From Acidobacteria bacterium 13_1_20CM_3_53_8 (GTDB lineage Bacteria; Acidobacteriota; Blastocatellia; Pyrinomonadales; Pyrinomonadaceae): a stretch of DNA of 64,000 nt. The notes beneath the pieces are model-generated. The model was not told the DNA's origin and did not search any database. It saw only the letters and a program-made list of their open reading frames with translations. The position numbers and the translations under genes were made by a program. The stretch lies in the NCBI GenBank assembly GCA_001920415.1, contig MNJR01000017.1, forward strand, positions 1 through 64,000, in the 5' to 3' direction. This document shows, piece by piece, positions 43,048 through 52,438 of this stretch (positions within the stretch are counted from its first letter, which is position 1; each line of letters starts with the position of its first letter).

Positions 43048-45501
43048 TCACATGCTGCGCCCGGAAGCGGCCTGCGGTACTCTGGCGGGGCGAGTGCCGG
43101 AGGTTACGGGCGGAATTATTTTATCCCTCAAAGCCTCGCGGAAGACTTGGCGTACGTTGTCCACAAAAACGAACTTGATGTCGTGGAAAAGTTCTTTGGG
43201 AACTTCGTCCATATCACGCCGGTTCTGCTGCGGCAGGATGATCATAGAAACACGAGCGCGCCGAGCAGCCAGAACCTTCTCTTTCACACCGCCAACGGGA
43301 AGAACATTGCCGCGCAAAGTTATCTCGCCCGTCATCGCCACGTCTTTTCGCACGGGTCGCTGCGATAGCACGGAGACCATAGCGGTCGCCAGAGTAATTC
43401 CGGCTGACGGGCCATCTTTCGGTATTGCGCCTTCGGGGATATGAATATGTATATCGTATTTTTCGAAATCCTCTGCGGGAATCTCCAGTTCTTGCGCGCG
43501 CGACTTGGCATAGGAGTATGCGGCCTGTGCTGACTCGCGCATCACCTCTCCAATCTGTCCTGTGAGGACAAGACCGCCCTTGCCCTTCATGCGCAGCGCT
43601 TCTATGAAGAGCACGTCGCCGCCCGCAATAGTCCAGGCAAGTCCAGTCGCAACGCCCACCTGATCCTTCTTCAACACTTCGTCGGGCAGAATCTTGGGCG
43701 CGCCCAGAAACTCGTGAAGATTTTTGAGCGAGACGTTCACAGCTCCATCCTTCCCTTCGGCTCGTCGTCGCGCGACCTTGCGACAGATTCTGCCTATCTC
43801 GCGCTCAAGCTGACGAAGACCAGCCTCGTGCGTGTACTGTTGAATGATTGCCAAAAGAGCTTTTTTGGAGATGTGCACGTCGCGCGCGGTGATTCCGTTC
43901 TCCTCCATCTGTTTCGGCATCAGGTGGCGTACAGCAATCTCGCGCTTCTCTTCTTCCGTGTAGCCCGCGAGCCTTATGACCTCCATGCGGTCTCGAAGCG
44001 CTGGCTGAACCGTGTCTAGTACGTTCGCCGTAGTCATGAACATCACGTTCGAGAGATCAAACGTGACGCCCAAGTAGTTATCGCGGAAACTGTTGTTCTG
44101 CTCCGGGTCTAGAACTTCCAGTAAAGCGGACGATGGGTCGCCACGAAAATCAGCGCCCACTTTATCAATCTCGTCCAGCATAATGAGTGGGTTATTTGTG
44201 CCCGCCTGCTGTAGAGCCTGAACGATTCGACCGGGCATAGCGCCTACGTAAGTTCTGCGATGACCGCGAACCTCAGCTTCATCATGCACGCCGCCTAAAC
44301 TAAGTCGCACGAACTTTCGGTCTAGAGCGCGAGCAATCGAGCGACCAAGAGAAGTTTTTCCAACTCCCGGCGGGCCAACAAGACAGAGAATCGGCCCCTT
44401 GGGTTTCTCTTTCAGTTTGCGAACGGCCAGAGCTTCAATGATTCTGTCTTTAACCTTTTCAAGCCCATAATGATCCTCGTTCAAGATTTTTTCGGCTTTT
44501 ATCAGATCAAGATTATCAACCGATGCTTTAGACCATGGCAGGTCTGTCATTATCTCCATCCAGTTGCGCAAGGTCGCAGTCTCCGCCGCATCCGGGTGCA
44601 TGCGCTCCAATTTCTTCAACTGGCGAAGAGATTCCTCTTCAGCAGCTTTCGGCATGCGCGACGCTTCTATCTTTTCGCGAAACTGCGCTATCTCTTCAGC
44701 AAGCTCGTTGCCTTCGCCCAATTCGGTCTGAATCGCCTTCATCTGCTGGCGCAGATAGAACTCGCGCTGCGAGCGATCAATATCTGCGCGCGCCTGCGTG
44801 TTAATCTCCTGCTGTACTGTAAGAACTTCAATCTCCTTGTTCAGAAGCTCGTTCACGCGACGAAGCCTGGCGGTCGTGTCAGCGATTTCCAGAACGCTCT
44901 GCGCGTCTTCCACTTTCAGTTCAAGATTTGAAGCGGACAGATCAGCAAGTCGCCCCGAATCATCCAGATTTGCAATGATAGCCAGAACTTCAGGCGAGAT
45001 GTTCTTGCCAAGATTGGCGGCCTTCTCCATGGAAGCGCGCACGTTGCGAATGAGCGCTTCGACTTCGAGCGAGCGCTCCGGCGCAGGGATTTCCTGCACC
45101 ACATGAAGATGCGCCTTCAAGTATTCGCCACCAACTTCGACCGATTCCAGAGCGGCGCGCGCCAATCCTTGGACCAGAATTCTTATTCTACCGTCGGGCA
45201 ATTTCAGCATACGCATGATTACCGCGACCGTCCCGATTGAATAAAGGTCTTCGCCCGCAGGTTCTTCCTTGTCCAAATCCTTCTGCGAGGCTAGCAGTAT
45301 CATTCGGTTCTCGCCCAGCGCCTCGTCAACCGCGCGAATGGATTTCTCGCGCGAGATAAACAGCGGCACGATCATGAACGGGTAGATGACAATATCGCGC
45401 AACGGCAATAGCGGCAACGAGGACGGAATCTGCAACTGCTGCTCGCCTTCGCCCGCGTCTTCCAGACTTTCTAAAGCTTCTTCGTGTTCCATGTTAGCCA
45501 T
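43048..45501 (-). CDS. lon: ATP-dependent Lon protease
   Basis: 817 residues from the ATG at 45501; the frame is open to 45588 but that part runs into a palindromic repeat. The N-terminal LON substrate-binding domain is [20 protein letters not shown]. The AAA+ module has Walker [16 protein letters not shown], Walker [14 protein letters not shown], then a sensor domain. The protease domain holds the Ser-Lys dyad: [14 protein letters not shown] (Ser) and a Lys in [12 protein letters not shown]. It degrades misfolded and regulatory proteins as a hexamer in the cytoplasm. Hsp20 lies directly upstream on the same strand, a sensible heat-shock neighbourhood. Confidence 0.97.
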   Translation of the reverse strand: MANMEHEEALESLEDAGEGEQQLQIPSSLPLLPLRDIVIYPFMIVPLFISREKSIRAVDEALGENRMILLASQKDLDKEEPAGEDLYSIGTVAVIMRMLKLPDGRIRILVQGLARAALESVEVGGEYLKAHLHVVQEIPAPERSLEVEALIRNVRASMEKAANLGKNISPEVLAIIANLDDSGRLADLSASNLELKVEDAQSVLEIADTTARLRRVNELLNKEIEVLTVQQEINTQARADIDRSQREFYLRQQMKAIQTELGEGNELAEEIAQFREKIEASRMPKAAEEESLRQLKKLERMHPDAAETATLRNWMEIMTDLPWSKASVDNLDLIKAEKILNEDHYGLEKVKDRIIEALAVRKLKEKPKGPILCLVGPPGVGKTSLGRSIARALDRKFVRLSLGGVHDEAEVRGHRRTYVGAMPGRIVQALQQAGTNNPLIMLDEIDKVGADFRGDPSSALLEVLDPEQNNSFRDNYLGVTFDLSNVMFMTTANVLDTVQPALRDRMEVIRLAGYTEEEKREIAVRHLMPKQMEENGITARDVHISKKALLAIIQQYTHEAGLRQLEREIGRICRKVARRRAEGKDGAVNVSLKNLHEFLGAPKILPDEVLKKDQVGVATGLAWTIAGGDVLFIEALRMKGKGGLVLTGQIGEVMRESAQAAYSYAKSRAQELEIPAEDFEKYDIHIHIPEGAIPKDGPSAGITLATAMVSVLSQRPVRKDVAMTGEITLRGNVLPVGGVKEKVLAARRARVSMIILPQQNRRDMDEVPKELFHDIKFVFVDNVRQVFREALRDKIIPPVTSGTRPARVPQAASGRSM

Positions 45502-45509
45502 AGAAATAA

Positions 45510-45664
45510 AGGGATGAGGGACGATGGAAGGGATGAGGGCGGAGGGATGAGGGATGAATAGGAATTGAGCCAACTGCATGTTGACCAATTCATTCCGTCT
45601 TATTCATCCCTCATCCCTTATCCCTTATCCCTTGTTTCATCCCTCATCCCTCATCCCTCATCCC
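45510..45664. repeat. Imperfect palindrome of agggatgaggg units
   Basis: Left arm ~45510-45557 and right arm ~45603-45664 are inverted runs of agggatgaggg/catccctcatccct. The right arm forms the last codons of hsp20 (ERDEG and stop) and the left arm sits at the lon start. Confidence 0.85.
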
Positions 45665-46121
45665 TTTCTTTAATCGGTACTTTAAACTCTGCGCCTCGAC
45701 GGTCTTTGCGTTTTGGCAGCCGCACTACGAGCAGGCCATTGATTAATTCTGCGGTCGCATCTGTGACGTTGATAGTCCAGCGCAGCGGCAACGTGCGGCT
45801 GAAGCGACCGTAGCTGCGCTCCGAACATAGATGCGCGACGGCGCGACCGCGTGGCACGTTCCTCTTCTTCTCGCCGCAGATGCGCAGTTGCGTGTTCGTC
45901 AATCCGACCTTAATCTGCGAAGCCGCCATTCCGGGCAGTTCCACACGAACAGTCACGGCGTCTTCAGCCTCGCACACATCAACCGGCGGCGACCACGCGC
46001 CCGGCTCCGCAGGAGCATCCGTTAATGTCGCCTCCTGCAACGCCGCGAACAATCGTCCAACACGGTCACGAAGGCGCTCAAGCTCCAAACGCTCAAGACC
46101 TGTGACGGCAGCAACTTTCAT
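45651..46121 (-). CDS. Hsp20/alpha-crystallin small heat-shock protein
   Basis: 156 residues. The helical N-terminal ~35 residues lead into the alpha-crystallin domain (~48-140): WSPPVDVCEAEDAVTVRVEL with PGM next, RICGEKKRNV, YGRFSRTLPLRWTINVTD and INGLLVVRLPKR. It ends FKVPIKERDEG, with the VPI motif in the I-x-I/V position. It is an ATP-independent holdase that keeps unfolding proteins soluble. The last five codons come from a palindromic repeat, so the native tail may have differed. It sits just upstream of lon. The start codon also abuts another palindrome. Confidence 0.93.
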   Translation of the reverse strand: MKVAAVTGLERLELERLRDRVGRLFAALQEATLTDAPAEPGAWSPPVDVCEAEDAVTVRVELPGMAASQIKVGLTNTQLRICGEKKRNVPRGRAVAHLCSERSYGRFSRTLPLRWTINVTDATAELINGLLVVRLPKRKDRRGAEFKVPIKERDEG

Positions 46122-46129
46122 AAGTGATA

Positions 46130-46219
46130 AGTGATAAGTGATGAGTGATAAGTGATAAGAAAAAGAAGAAGCTTTTGACTCCAGACTCTCTTATCACTTA
46201 TCACTCATCACTTATCACT
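46130..46219. repeat. Perfect palindrome of agtgataagtgatga units
   Basis: Arms 46130-46160 and 46189-46219 are 31 bp exact inverted copies with a 28 bp loop. It lies between the hsp20 start and the nrdR stop and itself consists of short tandem units. Confidence 0.95.
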
Positions 46220-46224
46220 GCTTT

Positions 46225-46707
46225 TCAAGCTCTTCTCGCAGGGGCGCTGCCCGAGCGGGCGCGCACCAGGTGTTTGAGTTCATTCATGAACTCGGATACA
46301 TCCTCGAATTCCAGATAAACGGAGGCGAAGCGCACGTAGGCCACTTTGTCCAGCTCTTTCAATCTGCGCATGATTATCTCGCCTATCTTGCTAGTGGGGC
46401 GCTCGCGCTCCGGCGATTCCTGAACGTACTTCTCTACCGAATTAACAATCGCCTCAAGCTTGGCCGAAGGGACTGGTCGCTTTTCGCATGCGCGAAGAAG
46501 GCCAGCCATGACCTTGTTGCGATCAAAAATCTCGCGCTGCCCATTCTTCTTAATCACCATGTGGGGGATTTCGTCTATGCGCTCGTAGGAGGTGAAACGG
46601 CGCTCGCAGCGAAGACACTCGCGGCGCCGCCGTATCGAATCCCCTTCACGCGACTCGCGCGAGTCAACAACCTTGTCTTCGATATAACCGCAGAAGGGAC
46701 ACTTCAT
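46225..46707 (-). CDS. nrdR: NrdR transcriptional repressor of ribonucleotide reductases
   Basis: 160 residues from the ATG at 46707, which starts MKCPFCGYIEDKVVDSRES; a longer frame to 46734 is not needed. The zinc ribbon is CPFC/CLRC with the RRRRECLRCERRFTSYERID stretch, then the ATP-cone domain (IKKNGQREIFDRNKVMAGLL, YVRFASVYLEFEDVSEF). Family length is about 150-160, as here. NrdR binds ATP/dATP and represses nrd operons at NrdR boxes. The only odd part is the tail (LVRARSGSAPARRA). Confidence 0.97.
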   Translation of the reverse strand: MKCPFCGYIEDKVVDSRESREGDSIRRRRECLRCERRFTSYERIDEIPHMVIKKNGQREIFDRNKVMAGLLRACEKRPVPSAKLEAIVNSVEKYVQESPERERPTSKIGEIIMRRLKELDKVAYVRFASVYLEFEDVSEFMNELKHLVRARSGSAPARRA

Positions 46708-46816
46708 AACGTCTCCAAAAGGGTAAAGGGTCACGAGTTAGAAAATCACTCAATAGTCTTCACTTCGCAGTTTCGCGCCGCACTACCTGCGCTCAACTTC
46801 CCCGAAGTTTCAATCT

Positions 46817-47956
46817 TCACGCATGAGAAAGTTCTATATCTTCGTCTTCGACCACATGCTCTACGGCCTCGGCTGAAGTGAGACGGCGCAGTTGCTTTAG
46901 ATCAATATCGCCTCGCAGCAAGTAATAGAGAGCGACTAGGAATCCAGGCCCGAAGATAACCAGCGGAGAGATTATCGAGATGGCCGCCGCTCGCTCCAAA
47001 GCCACTCCCAGAAATATCAAGCCCGCCGAGGTCGTCGCCTGAAACGCGCCCGCAGCCGCGCCCGGCGTAGGCACTAACGAACCGACCAGCGCAAAGCCCA
47101 TCACGAAGACTGTTTCTGCGAACCCGAATGGAAGATGAAAAGCTCGCAACAGTAACCAATCTGCAAGCACTATCACCAGCCAGATGGCGGCAGTCCAGCC
47201 TATGACTATGCCCAATTCGCGCGCGTCAACGAGTATCCTGAGCGCAGTGGCCAACTGCTCAAGCGTATGCGTGACGCCGTGCGAAAGGCGCTTTGGAATG
47301 AAAGAGCTATGCGAGAGCTTCTTATCGAGCCAGCCGATTGCGCTCTTTGAACGTCGCTTGAACCATGCAAGACCCGCGATTCCAAGAGCCGAAAGCGCCA
47401 AGAGGGCAACGCCAGCCAAGCGCACTTTCCCGAACGTGGCTTCTTCTCCCGCAGGCGGTGTAATCCACAGAAGGCAGAGCGCGAACAGAACCACTACGGC
47501 CATAGAATCACACAACCGCTCGATCATAATGGTCACGAACGATGCTGCCGGGCGTACGCGCGAATCCCGCATAGGCAGCACAACGGGTCTAACGACTTCG
47601 CCCGCGCGCCCCAAAAGAAAGACAGCGCCGAAGCCTACAGTCGTTGCTACGAAAAGCTCTCTCAGGTGTGCGGGCGTGAGCGGCAACAGAAGCGCACGCC
47701 AGCGAAAGGAGCGCAAGCCATAGGTCAAGACCACAGTCAGCCCGGCAAAAATCAGCAGCCAAACGTTCGCCTGACTGATTGCCTTTCGCACCTCGGCCCA
47801 GTCTAGCTTGCGCCCCAGCCACCACAGCATGAGCACCGCCAGAAGAATAAGCGCGATGAACTTCAAATGTTTACGCAAACGTTCGAGAGCCTCAATCTGA
47901 AATACTGAATCGGGCACTGAAACTGCGAACCTTGACTTCCGTGCGCCCGAAACCAC
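46817..47956 (-). CDS. Flippase-like (UPF0104/LPG synthase TM) membrane protein
   Basis: 379 residues with about eight membrane segments. The start could be an internal Met. It carries the features of the lysylphosphatidylglycerol synthetase TM-region family: LILLAVLMLWWLGRKLDWAE, FVATTVGFGAVFLLGRAGEV with VRP, SFVTIMIERLCDSMAVV, and GSLVPTPGAAAGAFQATT. Proteins of this family move lipids or glycolipids across membranes. Here no transferase domain is attached. Substrate unknown. It is followed by nrdR on the same strand but with a 110 bp gap. Confidence 0.8.
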   Translation of the reverse strand: MVSGARKSRFAVSVPDSVFQIEALERLRKHLKFIALILLAVLMLWWLGRKLDWAEVRKAISQANVWLLIFAGLTVVLTYGLRSFRWRALLLPLTPAHLRELFVATTVGFGAVFLLGRAGEVVRPVVLPMRDSRVRPAASFVTIMIERLCDSMAVVVLFALCLLWITPPAGEEATFGKVRLAGVALLALSALGIAGLAWFKRRSKSAIGWLDKKLSHSSFIPKRLSHGVTHTLEQLATALRILVDARELGIVIGWTAAIWLVIVLADWLLLRAFHLPFGFAETVFVMGFALVGSLVPTPGAAAGAFQATTSAGLIFLGVALERAAAISIISPLVIFGPGFLVALYYLLRGDIDLKQLRRLTSAEAVEHVVEDEDIELSHA

Positions 47957-48009
47957 AAGATATAGTATAGCGAAGCCAGCCTACAATAATTTGCTGAGCA
48001 GGTGCAAGG

Positions 48010-48108
48010 AGAGACGCGGAGATGGGGAGACGCGGAGACACGGGATAAAAAACCCAAAAGCATTTTTCTTTTTCGCCGTGTCGCCGCGTCTCCGTGTCCC
48101 CGCGTCCG
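48010..48108. repeat. Palindrome of gacgcggagacac units
   Basis: Left arm 48010-48044 and right arm 48074-48108 are imperfect inverted copies, GC-rich, with an AT-rich loop. It lies between the divergent flippase-like and sigma-factor genes. Confidence 0.8.
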
Positions 48109-48228
48109 TATTAACGGGAACTTTCGTAAATCGCTTGTCGTAATTCGTGCCGGGCAAGGGGTTTTACGGACTCTGCGCATGGGTGGCTTTCTCGGGCGCG
48201 AGCGATTAGAAAATCGGAGAGGCATCAG

Positions 48229-48825
48229 GTGGGGGCTGCAAAGAGTTTGGCTGCCAGCGACGGAGCCGAGTTAGTCAGAAGGTGTCGCGCGGGCGATGGC
48301 GCGGCGTGGGAGGAGATTGTACAGACCTACTCGCGCCGTATATACAATCTGGCCTATCGCTTCACCTCGCGCGCAGACTCGGCGGAGGATTTGACTCAGG
48401 AAGTTTTCATACGCGTCTATCGTTCGCTGGAGCAGTACGACCCTAAACAGGGCGACTTACAAAACTGGTTGATGCGGCTTGCGCGTAATTTGATAATTGA
48501 TGATTACCGGCGACGCCAGCGCACTCCGCACGACACGCATGCTGATGATCTTGAAGATCACACTTATCATCTGCGCTCTGCTACGAACTCCGTGCAGAAG
48601 GAGATGGAGCGGCGCGAGTTGGGGCAGCAGGTACAAGCAGCGATTGATAAGTTGTCGCCAGATTTGCGCACGTGCGTAATCTTGCGCGACATTGAAGAGT
48701 TGAGCTATCAGGAGATAGTTGATCTTTTGAAAATCCCGGAGGGCACTGTGAAATCGCGCATCAATCGTGGGCGGATTGAACTGGCGAAGATTCTGAAACG
48801 CATGCGCGTCGCCGCGATGGCGTAA
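48229..48825 (+). CDS. ECF-type RNA polymerase sigma factor
   Basis: 198 residues from a GTG at 48229. Region 2 is AWEEIVQTYSRRIYNLAYRF then DSAEDLTQEVFIRVYRSLE and LMRLARNLIIDDYRRRQ; region 4 is LSPDLRTCVILRDIEELSYQ followed by VKSRINRGRIELAKIL. It is of the RpoE-like group 4, with no region 3 or 1.1. It directs transcription of a stress regulon. The zinc-binding anti-sigma protein at 48993 lies downstream. The pair is separated by a palindromic repeat. Confidence 0.95.
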   Translation: MGAAKSLAASDGAELVRRCRAGDGAAWEEIVQTYSRRIYNLAYRFTSRADSAEDLTQEVFIRVYRSLEQYDPKQGDLQNWLMRLARNLIIDDYRRRQRTPHDTHADDLEDHTYHLRSATNSVQKEMERRELGQQVQAAIDKLSPDLRTCVILRDIEELSYQEIVDLLKIPEGTVKSRINRGRIELAKILKRMRVAAMA

Positions 48826-48827
48826 GG

Positions 48828-48961
48828 CAAGTCAAAAGTAAAAAGGTAAAAGGCAAAATGAAGACAGAAGGAAAAAGTAGAAAGGCAAAAGCAGGGACAA
48901 GCAATTTTATGGAGATGCCTTCGTCCTAACTTTTGCTTTTTACCTTTTTACTTTTGACTTG
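48828..48961. repeat. Palindrome starting two bases after the sigma-factor stop
   Basis: Arms 48828-48858 and 48931-48961 are 31 bp inverted copies with one mismatch (caagtcaaaagtaaaaaggt). It separates the sigma gene from the anti-sigma gene and could reduce read-through. Confidence 0.9.
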
Positions 48962-48992
48962 AATTTCAAGAGGGGAAGAAACGAGAAACAAG

Positions 48993-49808
48993 ATGCTTTG
49001 TGCAGAGTTTGAAGATCGCTTGACCGATTACCTTGACGGCTCGCTCGTGGGCGAGACGATGCAGGCTTTCGGCGAGCACGCGCTTCGCTGCCCCGTCTGT
49101 CACGACCTTTTGGGCGAAGTTAAAAACAGCTTGCAGGCTTTGAGCAAGGCTGAAGTTCCATCGCCTCCACCCGCCGAACTCGAAGCGAGAATTCTTCTGA
49201 GGACGATGCCTGCGTCGGCTATGACCTGCGAAGATTTTGAAGAATATTTGACAGATTATCTGGACGGATTCCTCCCAGCCAACCTTTACCACAGATGGGA
49301 ACGGCACGCCGCTCTTTGCGAGCAATGCACAGAGTTGCCCGGCCAGGTCGTTCGCGCCATAGGCGCTTGCTACACTTACATAAATGAAGAGATGCCTGTG
49401 CCTCTGGGCATGCATGAAAAGATTTTGCAGGCCACACTCGGCACAACCGAGGCAGAAGAGGTTCGCGCGCCCCTCTCTGCTCGTCTTGTTTCCTGGCTGC
49501 GCGATTTGCTAGACCCAATAGTCTCTCCGCAATTTGCCACCGTAGCAACGATGCTGCTCGTCGCCGTGCTTGTCTTAACCAGCACAGTTTCTGCTGACGG
49601 CTCAATCGGCGGGATGTACAGCGCCAGCGTACATCTGGCCGAGCGCACTTACGCGCAGGGCGCTAACGCGGCTGTCGCAGATGGCCTGAAGCAAATTTCC
49701 GATGGCATCACTACTGCGTTTGACAATAATGGTGCTGCGGACGAGAACAAGAACAAGCCGCAGCCGAACGATCAGAATCAAAAACAGAATCAGCAGGAGC
49801 AGAGGTAG
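48993..49808 (+). CDS. Membrane anti-sigma factor with two zf-HC2 domains
   Basis: 271 residues. Two zinc-binding modules in tandem: EFEDRLTDYLDGSL with H...CPVC at ~31-37, and DFEEYLTDYLDGFL with HAALCEQC at ~103-110. A single membrane segment lies at ~180-197 (VATMLLVAVLVLTSTV). The outside region ends in a disordered NKPQPNDQNQKQNQQ tail. This is a ZAS-type anti-sigma: the N-terminal zinc domain binds the ECF factor in the cytoplasm. The tandem arrangement is uncommon. It presumably controls the sigma factor at 48229. Confidence 0.9.
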   Translation: MLCAEFEDRLTDYLDGSLVGETMQAFGEHALRCPVCHDLLGEVKNSLQALSKAEVPSPPPAELEARILLRTMPASAMTCEDFEEYLTDYLDGFLPANLYHRWERHAALCEQCTELPGQVVRAIGACYTYINEEMPVPLGMHEKILQATLGTTEAEEVRAPLSARLVSWLRDLLDPIVSPQFATVATMLLVAVLVLTSTVSADGSIGGMYSASVHLAERTYAQGANAAVADGLKQISDGITTAFDNNGAADENKNKPQPNDQNQKQNQQEQR

Positions 49809-49865
49809 TAGAATCAAGTCGAGAGAGAGCGCTATTTTAATCGCGCCGAAACCAGAGCGAAACTG

Positions 49866-50654
49866 ATGAATTGTGCTTTTCATACAAGAAACGTTGCGAC
49901 CGTGCAGTGCAACCGCTGCTCGCGTGGTCTTTGCCCAGCTTGCGACCACCGCATACGCGGCTTCCCCTATTGCCAGGATTGTATTGTAACGGGCGTTGAG
50001 ATGCTGCAATTGCGCGAGCACTCGCGCTCATCGCTCGCGCCCATTGTGCGACGCAACACTTCGCCTCTAGTAGCCACGCTTCTTTCATTCATACCGGGCA
50101 TGGGCGCGGCCTACAACGGCCAGACTTCAAAGGCTATAGTCCACTTCGCAGTCTTCGCAAGCTTCTTCCAGATGGCGAACATGACTTCGGGCGAGCCTTT
50201 CTTCGTGCTGGGCGTTTTCGGCACGTGGCTCTTTTCAGCAATTGATGCCTGTCGAACGGCGCGGCTAATACGCGAAGGACTCGCGCCGGATGCTGAAGAG
50301 GACGTAATCATGCGACGGCTCTACGGCAACCCGTTGGCGTGGAGCGTGATAATGGTCGTGCTGGGAGTGATATTCCTGTTGCACATGGTCTTCGGTTTCA
50401 CGTTGGCCGTGCGCGAGCTTCTGCCCGTGGCTCTGGTTGCGCTAGGCGTCTTCATGCTGGTTGACTACCTGCGGCGTCGGCGTAAAATTGATCGCGCGGG
50501 GGCTACACAAACTTATGATGCATTCGATGCTACGAATCCTCCGCCCTCTGTGGTCACAGGCTCGCTCGAGGCGCAGAAGTTTCGAGCCAGCGATTTCGTG
50601 AAACAGGTTGGCGGGCGCGACATCGAAGCGCTTCCCTTCAAGTCGCAATCATAG
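49866..50654 (+). CDS. Zinc B-box-like membrane protein
   Basis: 262 residues. The N-terminus is a B-box-like zinc finger: CAFHTRNVATVQCNRCSRGL, CPACDHRI, YCQDCI (~3-40). Hydrophobic helices follow: LVATLLSFIPGMGAAYNG (~60-75), IVHFAVFASFFQMAN, VIMVVLGVIFLLHMVFGFTL and LPVALVALGVFMLVDYLRRR. The second half resembles LiaF-TM-type modules. It is the third gene of the sigma/anti-sigma cluster and may be part of the response regulon. Role unknown. Confidence 0.8.
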   Translation: MNCAFHTRNVATVQCNRCSRGLCPACDHRIRGFPYCQDCIVTGVEMLQLREHSRSSLAPIVRRNTSPLVATLLSFIPGMGAAYNGQTSKAIVHFAVFASFFQMANMTSGEPFFVLGVFGTWLFSAIDACRTARLIREGLAPDAEEDVIMRRLYGNPLAWSVIMVVLGVIFLLHMVFGFTLAVRELLPVALVALGVFMLVDYLRRRRKIDRAGATQTYDAFDATNPPPSVVTGSLEAQKFRASDFVKQVGGRDIEALPFKSQS

Positions 50655-50674
50655 AAAGAAAAGGTATTAGAATC

Positions 50675-50896
50675 ATGACAGCTTTTCTTAAAATATTCAG
50701 TCGTTGGGGCGGAATCTTGACGCTCATAGCGCTTCTCATAGTGCTCGTGCGCCAACTTATCGCGCTCATCAGTTTCCTTCTGTTCGCGCTGAAAGTCGGA
50801 ATCGTAGTAGCCTTCGTAGGCCTTATGCTTCTCATCGTCATCTCTATGTTTCGCGGGCGCGCTCGCCGCCGACGCGAAGAGGCCGGAGAGATTTGA
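50675..50896 (+). CDS. Small membrane protein
   Basis: 73 residues, with hydrophobic segments ~11-31 and ~35-58 (LIALISFLLFALKVGIVVAF) and an Arg-rich tail (FRGRARRRREEAGEI). It starts 20 bp after the preceding gene's stop and shares its direction, and the whole cluster ends at the terminator at 50927-50974. No family assigned. Confidence 0.65.
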   Translation: MTAFLKIFSRWGGILTLIALLIVLVRQLIALISFLLFALKVGIVVAFVGLMLLIVISMFRGRARRRREEAGEI

Positions 50897-50926
50897 GTTT
50901 GGCGATTAGCTGAATTTATCCACATG

Positions 50927-50974
50927 AAAGCTCACGCGCTCGGTCTGCTATTAGGCTCCATGCGCGTGAGCTTT
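50927..50974 (+). terminator. Intrinsic terminator of the sigma/anti-sigma cluster
   Basis: Perfect 13-base arms (aaagctcacgcgc, 50927-50939 and 50962-50974), followed by ctattttcttt on the plus strand. Confidence 0.85.
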
Positions 50975-51262
50975 CTATTTTCTTTGCAATCAGCTTTAAG
51001 ACTCTCCAGACGGTTGCAATCTCGCCGCTCATGTGATAGTTTGCCACTCCCTTGCGATGGTGGATGACGGTTTTACCGGTTTGCGGCACTTCTCGAGGGG
51101 TAATTCATCCGCCGTCTTCTTCGGTAGGTTTCAAGAAACCTTCCAAATAAGTTTAAGTTTTTTTTGCACCGTTCGCCCTCGTCGGCAGACTGTGCACTTA
51201 GCGCGCTAGCACGTGTCCCCGGAGCTTTACCTTCACGTGCTATACGCTCGAAGGAGCACATC

Positions 51263-52129
51263 ATGATAGACAGAGACGACCGCTTTTACGCTTTCATCGT
51301 CGCCCACACTTCGCGTTCCCGTTCACAAATTCGCCGTATCTGTGTCCATAAGCGCTGGCTCAAAGTCTCGGCCTTAGTTACAGCCGTATTTTTCTGCGCC
51401 GCGCTCTACGGTTTTTACGGACTGACGCAGCAGGCCATGCATCTTCGCATAGAGCGCGAGAACGAGCGCCTGCGCGTGGAGAATGAGAGGCAGAAGCAGC
51501 AGCTCAATCAATTGAACCAGCGGGTCGAGGCAGTTGAAGACCAGTCGCGCCGCTTCGCAGAGATGAGCGGAGTGGCTCATGAAGAACAGCATCAATCGCA
51601 GCAACAGACGAACACGCACGGGTCTGGCGGCCCCGCCTGGCCTATGGATAGTATTACAGAGATTGAAACGAAGGCCGCGCAACTTGAACATGATTTGCAG
51701 ATTTACGAAGCTCGCCTTCGTGAGCGCGATGTGACGCCGAACATCTGGCCTGTCACAGGAAATTTGACAGACAGCTTCGGCGGTCGTCACAACCCATTCG
51801 GCGGCTTTTCCTATGAATTCCACACAGGGCAAGACATAGCGACAGCGTGGGGCACGTCCGTCGTAGCCACAGCCAACGGCACTGTTATCTTCGCCGGATG
51901 TCAGAGCGGCTACGGTCAGGTCGTCGTCATAGATCACGGCGGCGGACTCACCACGCGCTACGGCCATCTTTCGCACATAGACGTCGTGCAGGGACAGACA
52001 ATCACGCGCGGCGAGCAAGTTGGCTGCGTAGGCTCAACGGGGCGCTCTACAGGCCCGCACCTTCACTACGAAGTGCGAATCAACGATGAGCCTGTTGACC
52101 CGTGGGAATACCTTCCGCACGGCGAATAG
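51263..52129 (+). CDS. M23-family peptidase (LytM domain) with membrane anchor and coiled coil
   Basis: 288 residues from the ATG at 51263, which follows aaggagc; the longer frame to 51164 lacks a site. A membrane segment at ~34-52 (VSALVTAVFFCAALYGFYGL) is followed by a coiled coil (RIERENERLRVENERQKQQL). The M23 domain starts with FGGRHNPFGG, then FHTGQDIAT for the metal-binding His and Asp, and HLHYEVR for the HxH motif. All expected zinc ligands are present, so an active peptidoglycan endopeptidase or an EnvC-type activator is possible. A terminator follows at 52149-52190. Confidence 0.9.
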   Translation: MIDRDDRFYAFIVAHTSRSRSQIRRICVHKRWLKVSALVTAVFFCAALYGFYGLTQQAMHLRIERENERLRVENERQKQQLNQLNQRVEAVEDQSRRFAEMSGVAHEEQHQSQQQTNTHGSGGPAWPMDSITEIETKAAQLEHDLQIYEARLRERDVTPNIWPVTGNLTDSFGGRHNPFGGFSYEFHTGQDIATAWGTSVVATANGTVIFAGCQSGYGQVVVIDHGGGLTTRYGHLSHIDVVQGQTITRGEQVGCVGSTGRSTGPHLHYEVRINDEPVDPWEYLPHGE

Positions 52130-52148
52130 AACGGAAGAATAAGTTAAG

Positions 52149-52190
52149 AGATGAAGGCAGCGAGCAATCCATGTTCGCTGCCTTTCATCT
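52149..52190 (+). terminator. Terminator of the M23 gene
   Basis: Arms agatgaaggcagcga (52149-52163) and tcgctgcctttcatct (52175-52190) pair with one bulge; ttatt follows. Confidence 0.75.
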
Positions 52191-52219
52191 TTATTAGCGC
52201 ACATTTCAAAATCTTCTTA

Positions 52220-52334
52220 GCGAGCTTAAGCATTTCCCTTTGCGCCTTTGCGAGAAACTTCAACACTCTCTATCTTGAGCATTAATAGAATTGCATGTTC
52301 ACGCAAAGGCGCAAAGTTAAAAACTTAAGCTCGC
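52220..52334. repeat. Palindrome, gcgagcttaagc family, copy 1
   Basis: Left arm 52220-52252 has agcgagcttaagc and tttgcgcctttgcg; right arm 52302-52334 is its inverse. The same family recurs at 61056-61170 with nearly identical left arms. It lies between the M23 and S46 genes. Confidence 0.9.
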
Positions 52335-52438
52335 AAAGCGATTGAGTTGCTCTTACTGATTCTGAAATAGCCTCTCAAGTCTGGACTCTGTTAATATCGC
52401 GCCAGTTCGCTCTTAATTTCGCCAAAGGATTTTTTCGT

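Noticed and set aside
50975-51262. Riboswitch in the leader of the M23 gene
   Set aside because: The 288 bp stretch is gene-free, but no known riboswitch core pattern could be recognised by eye.
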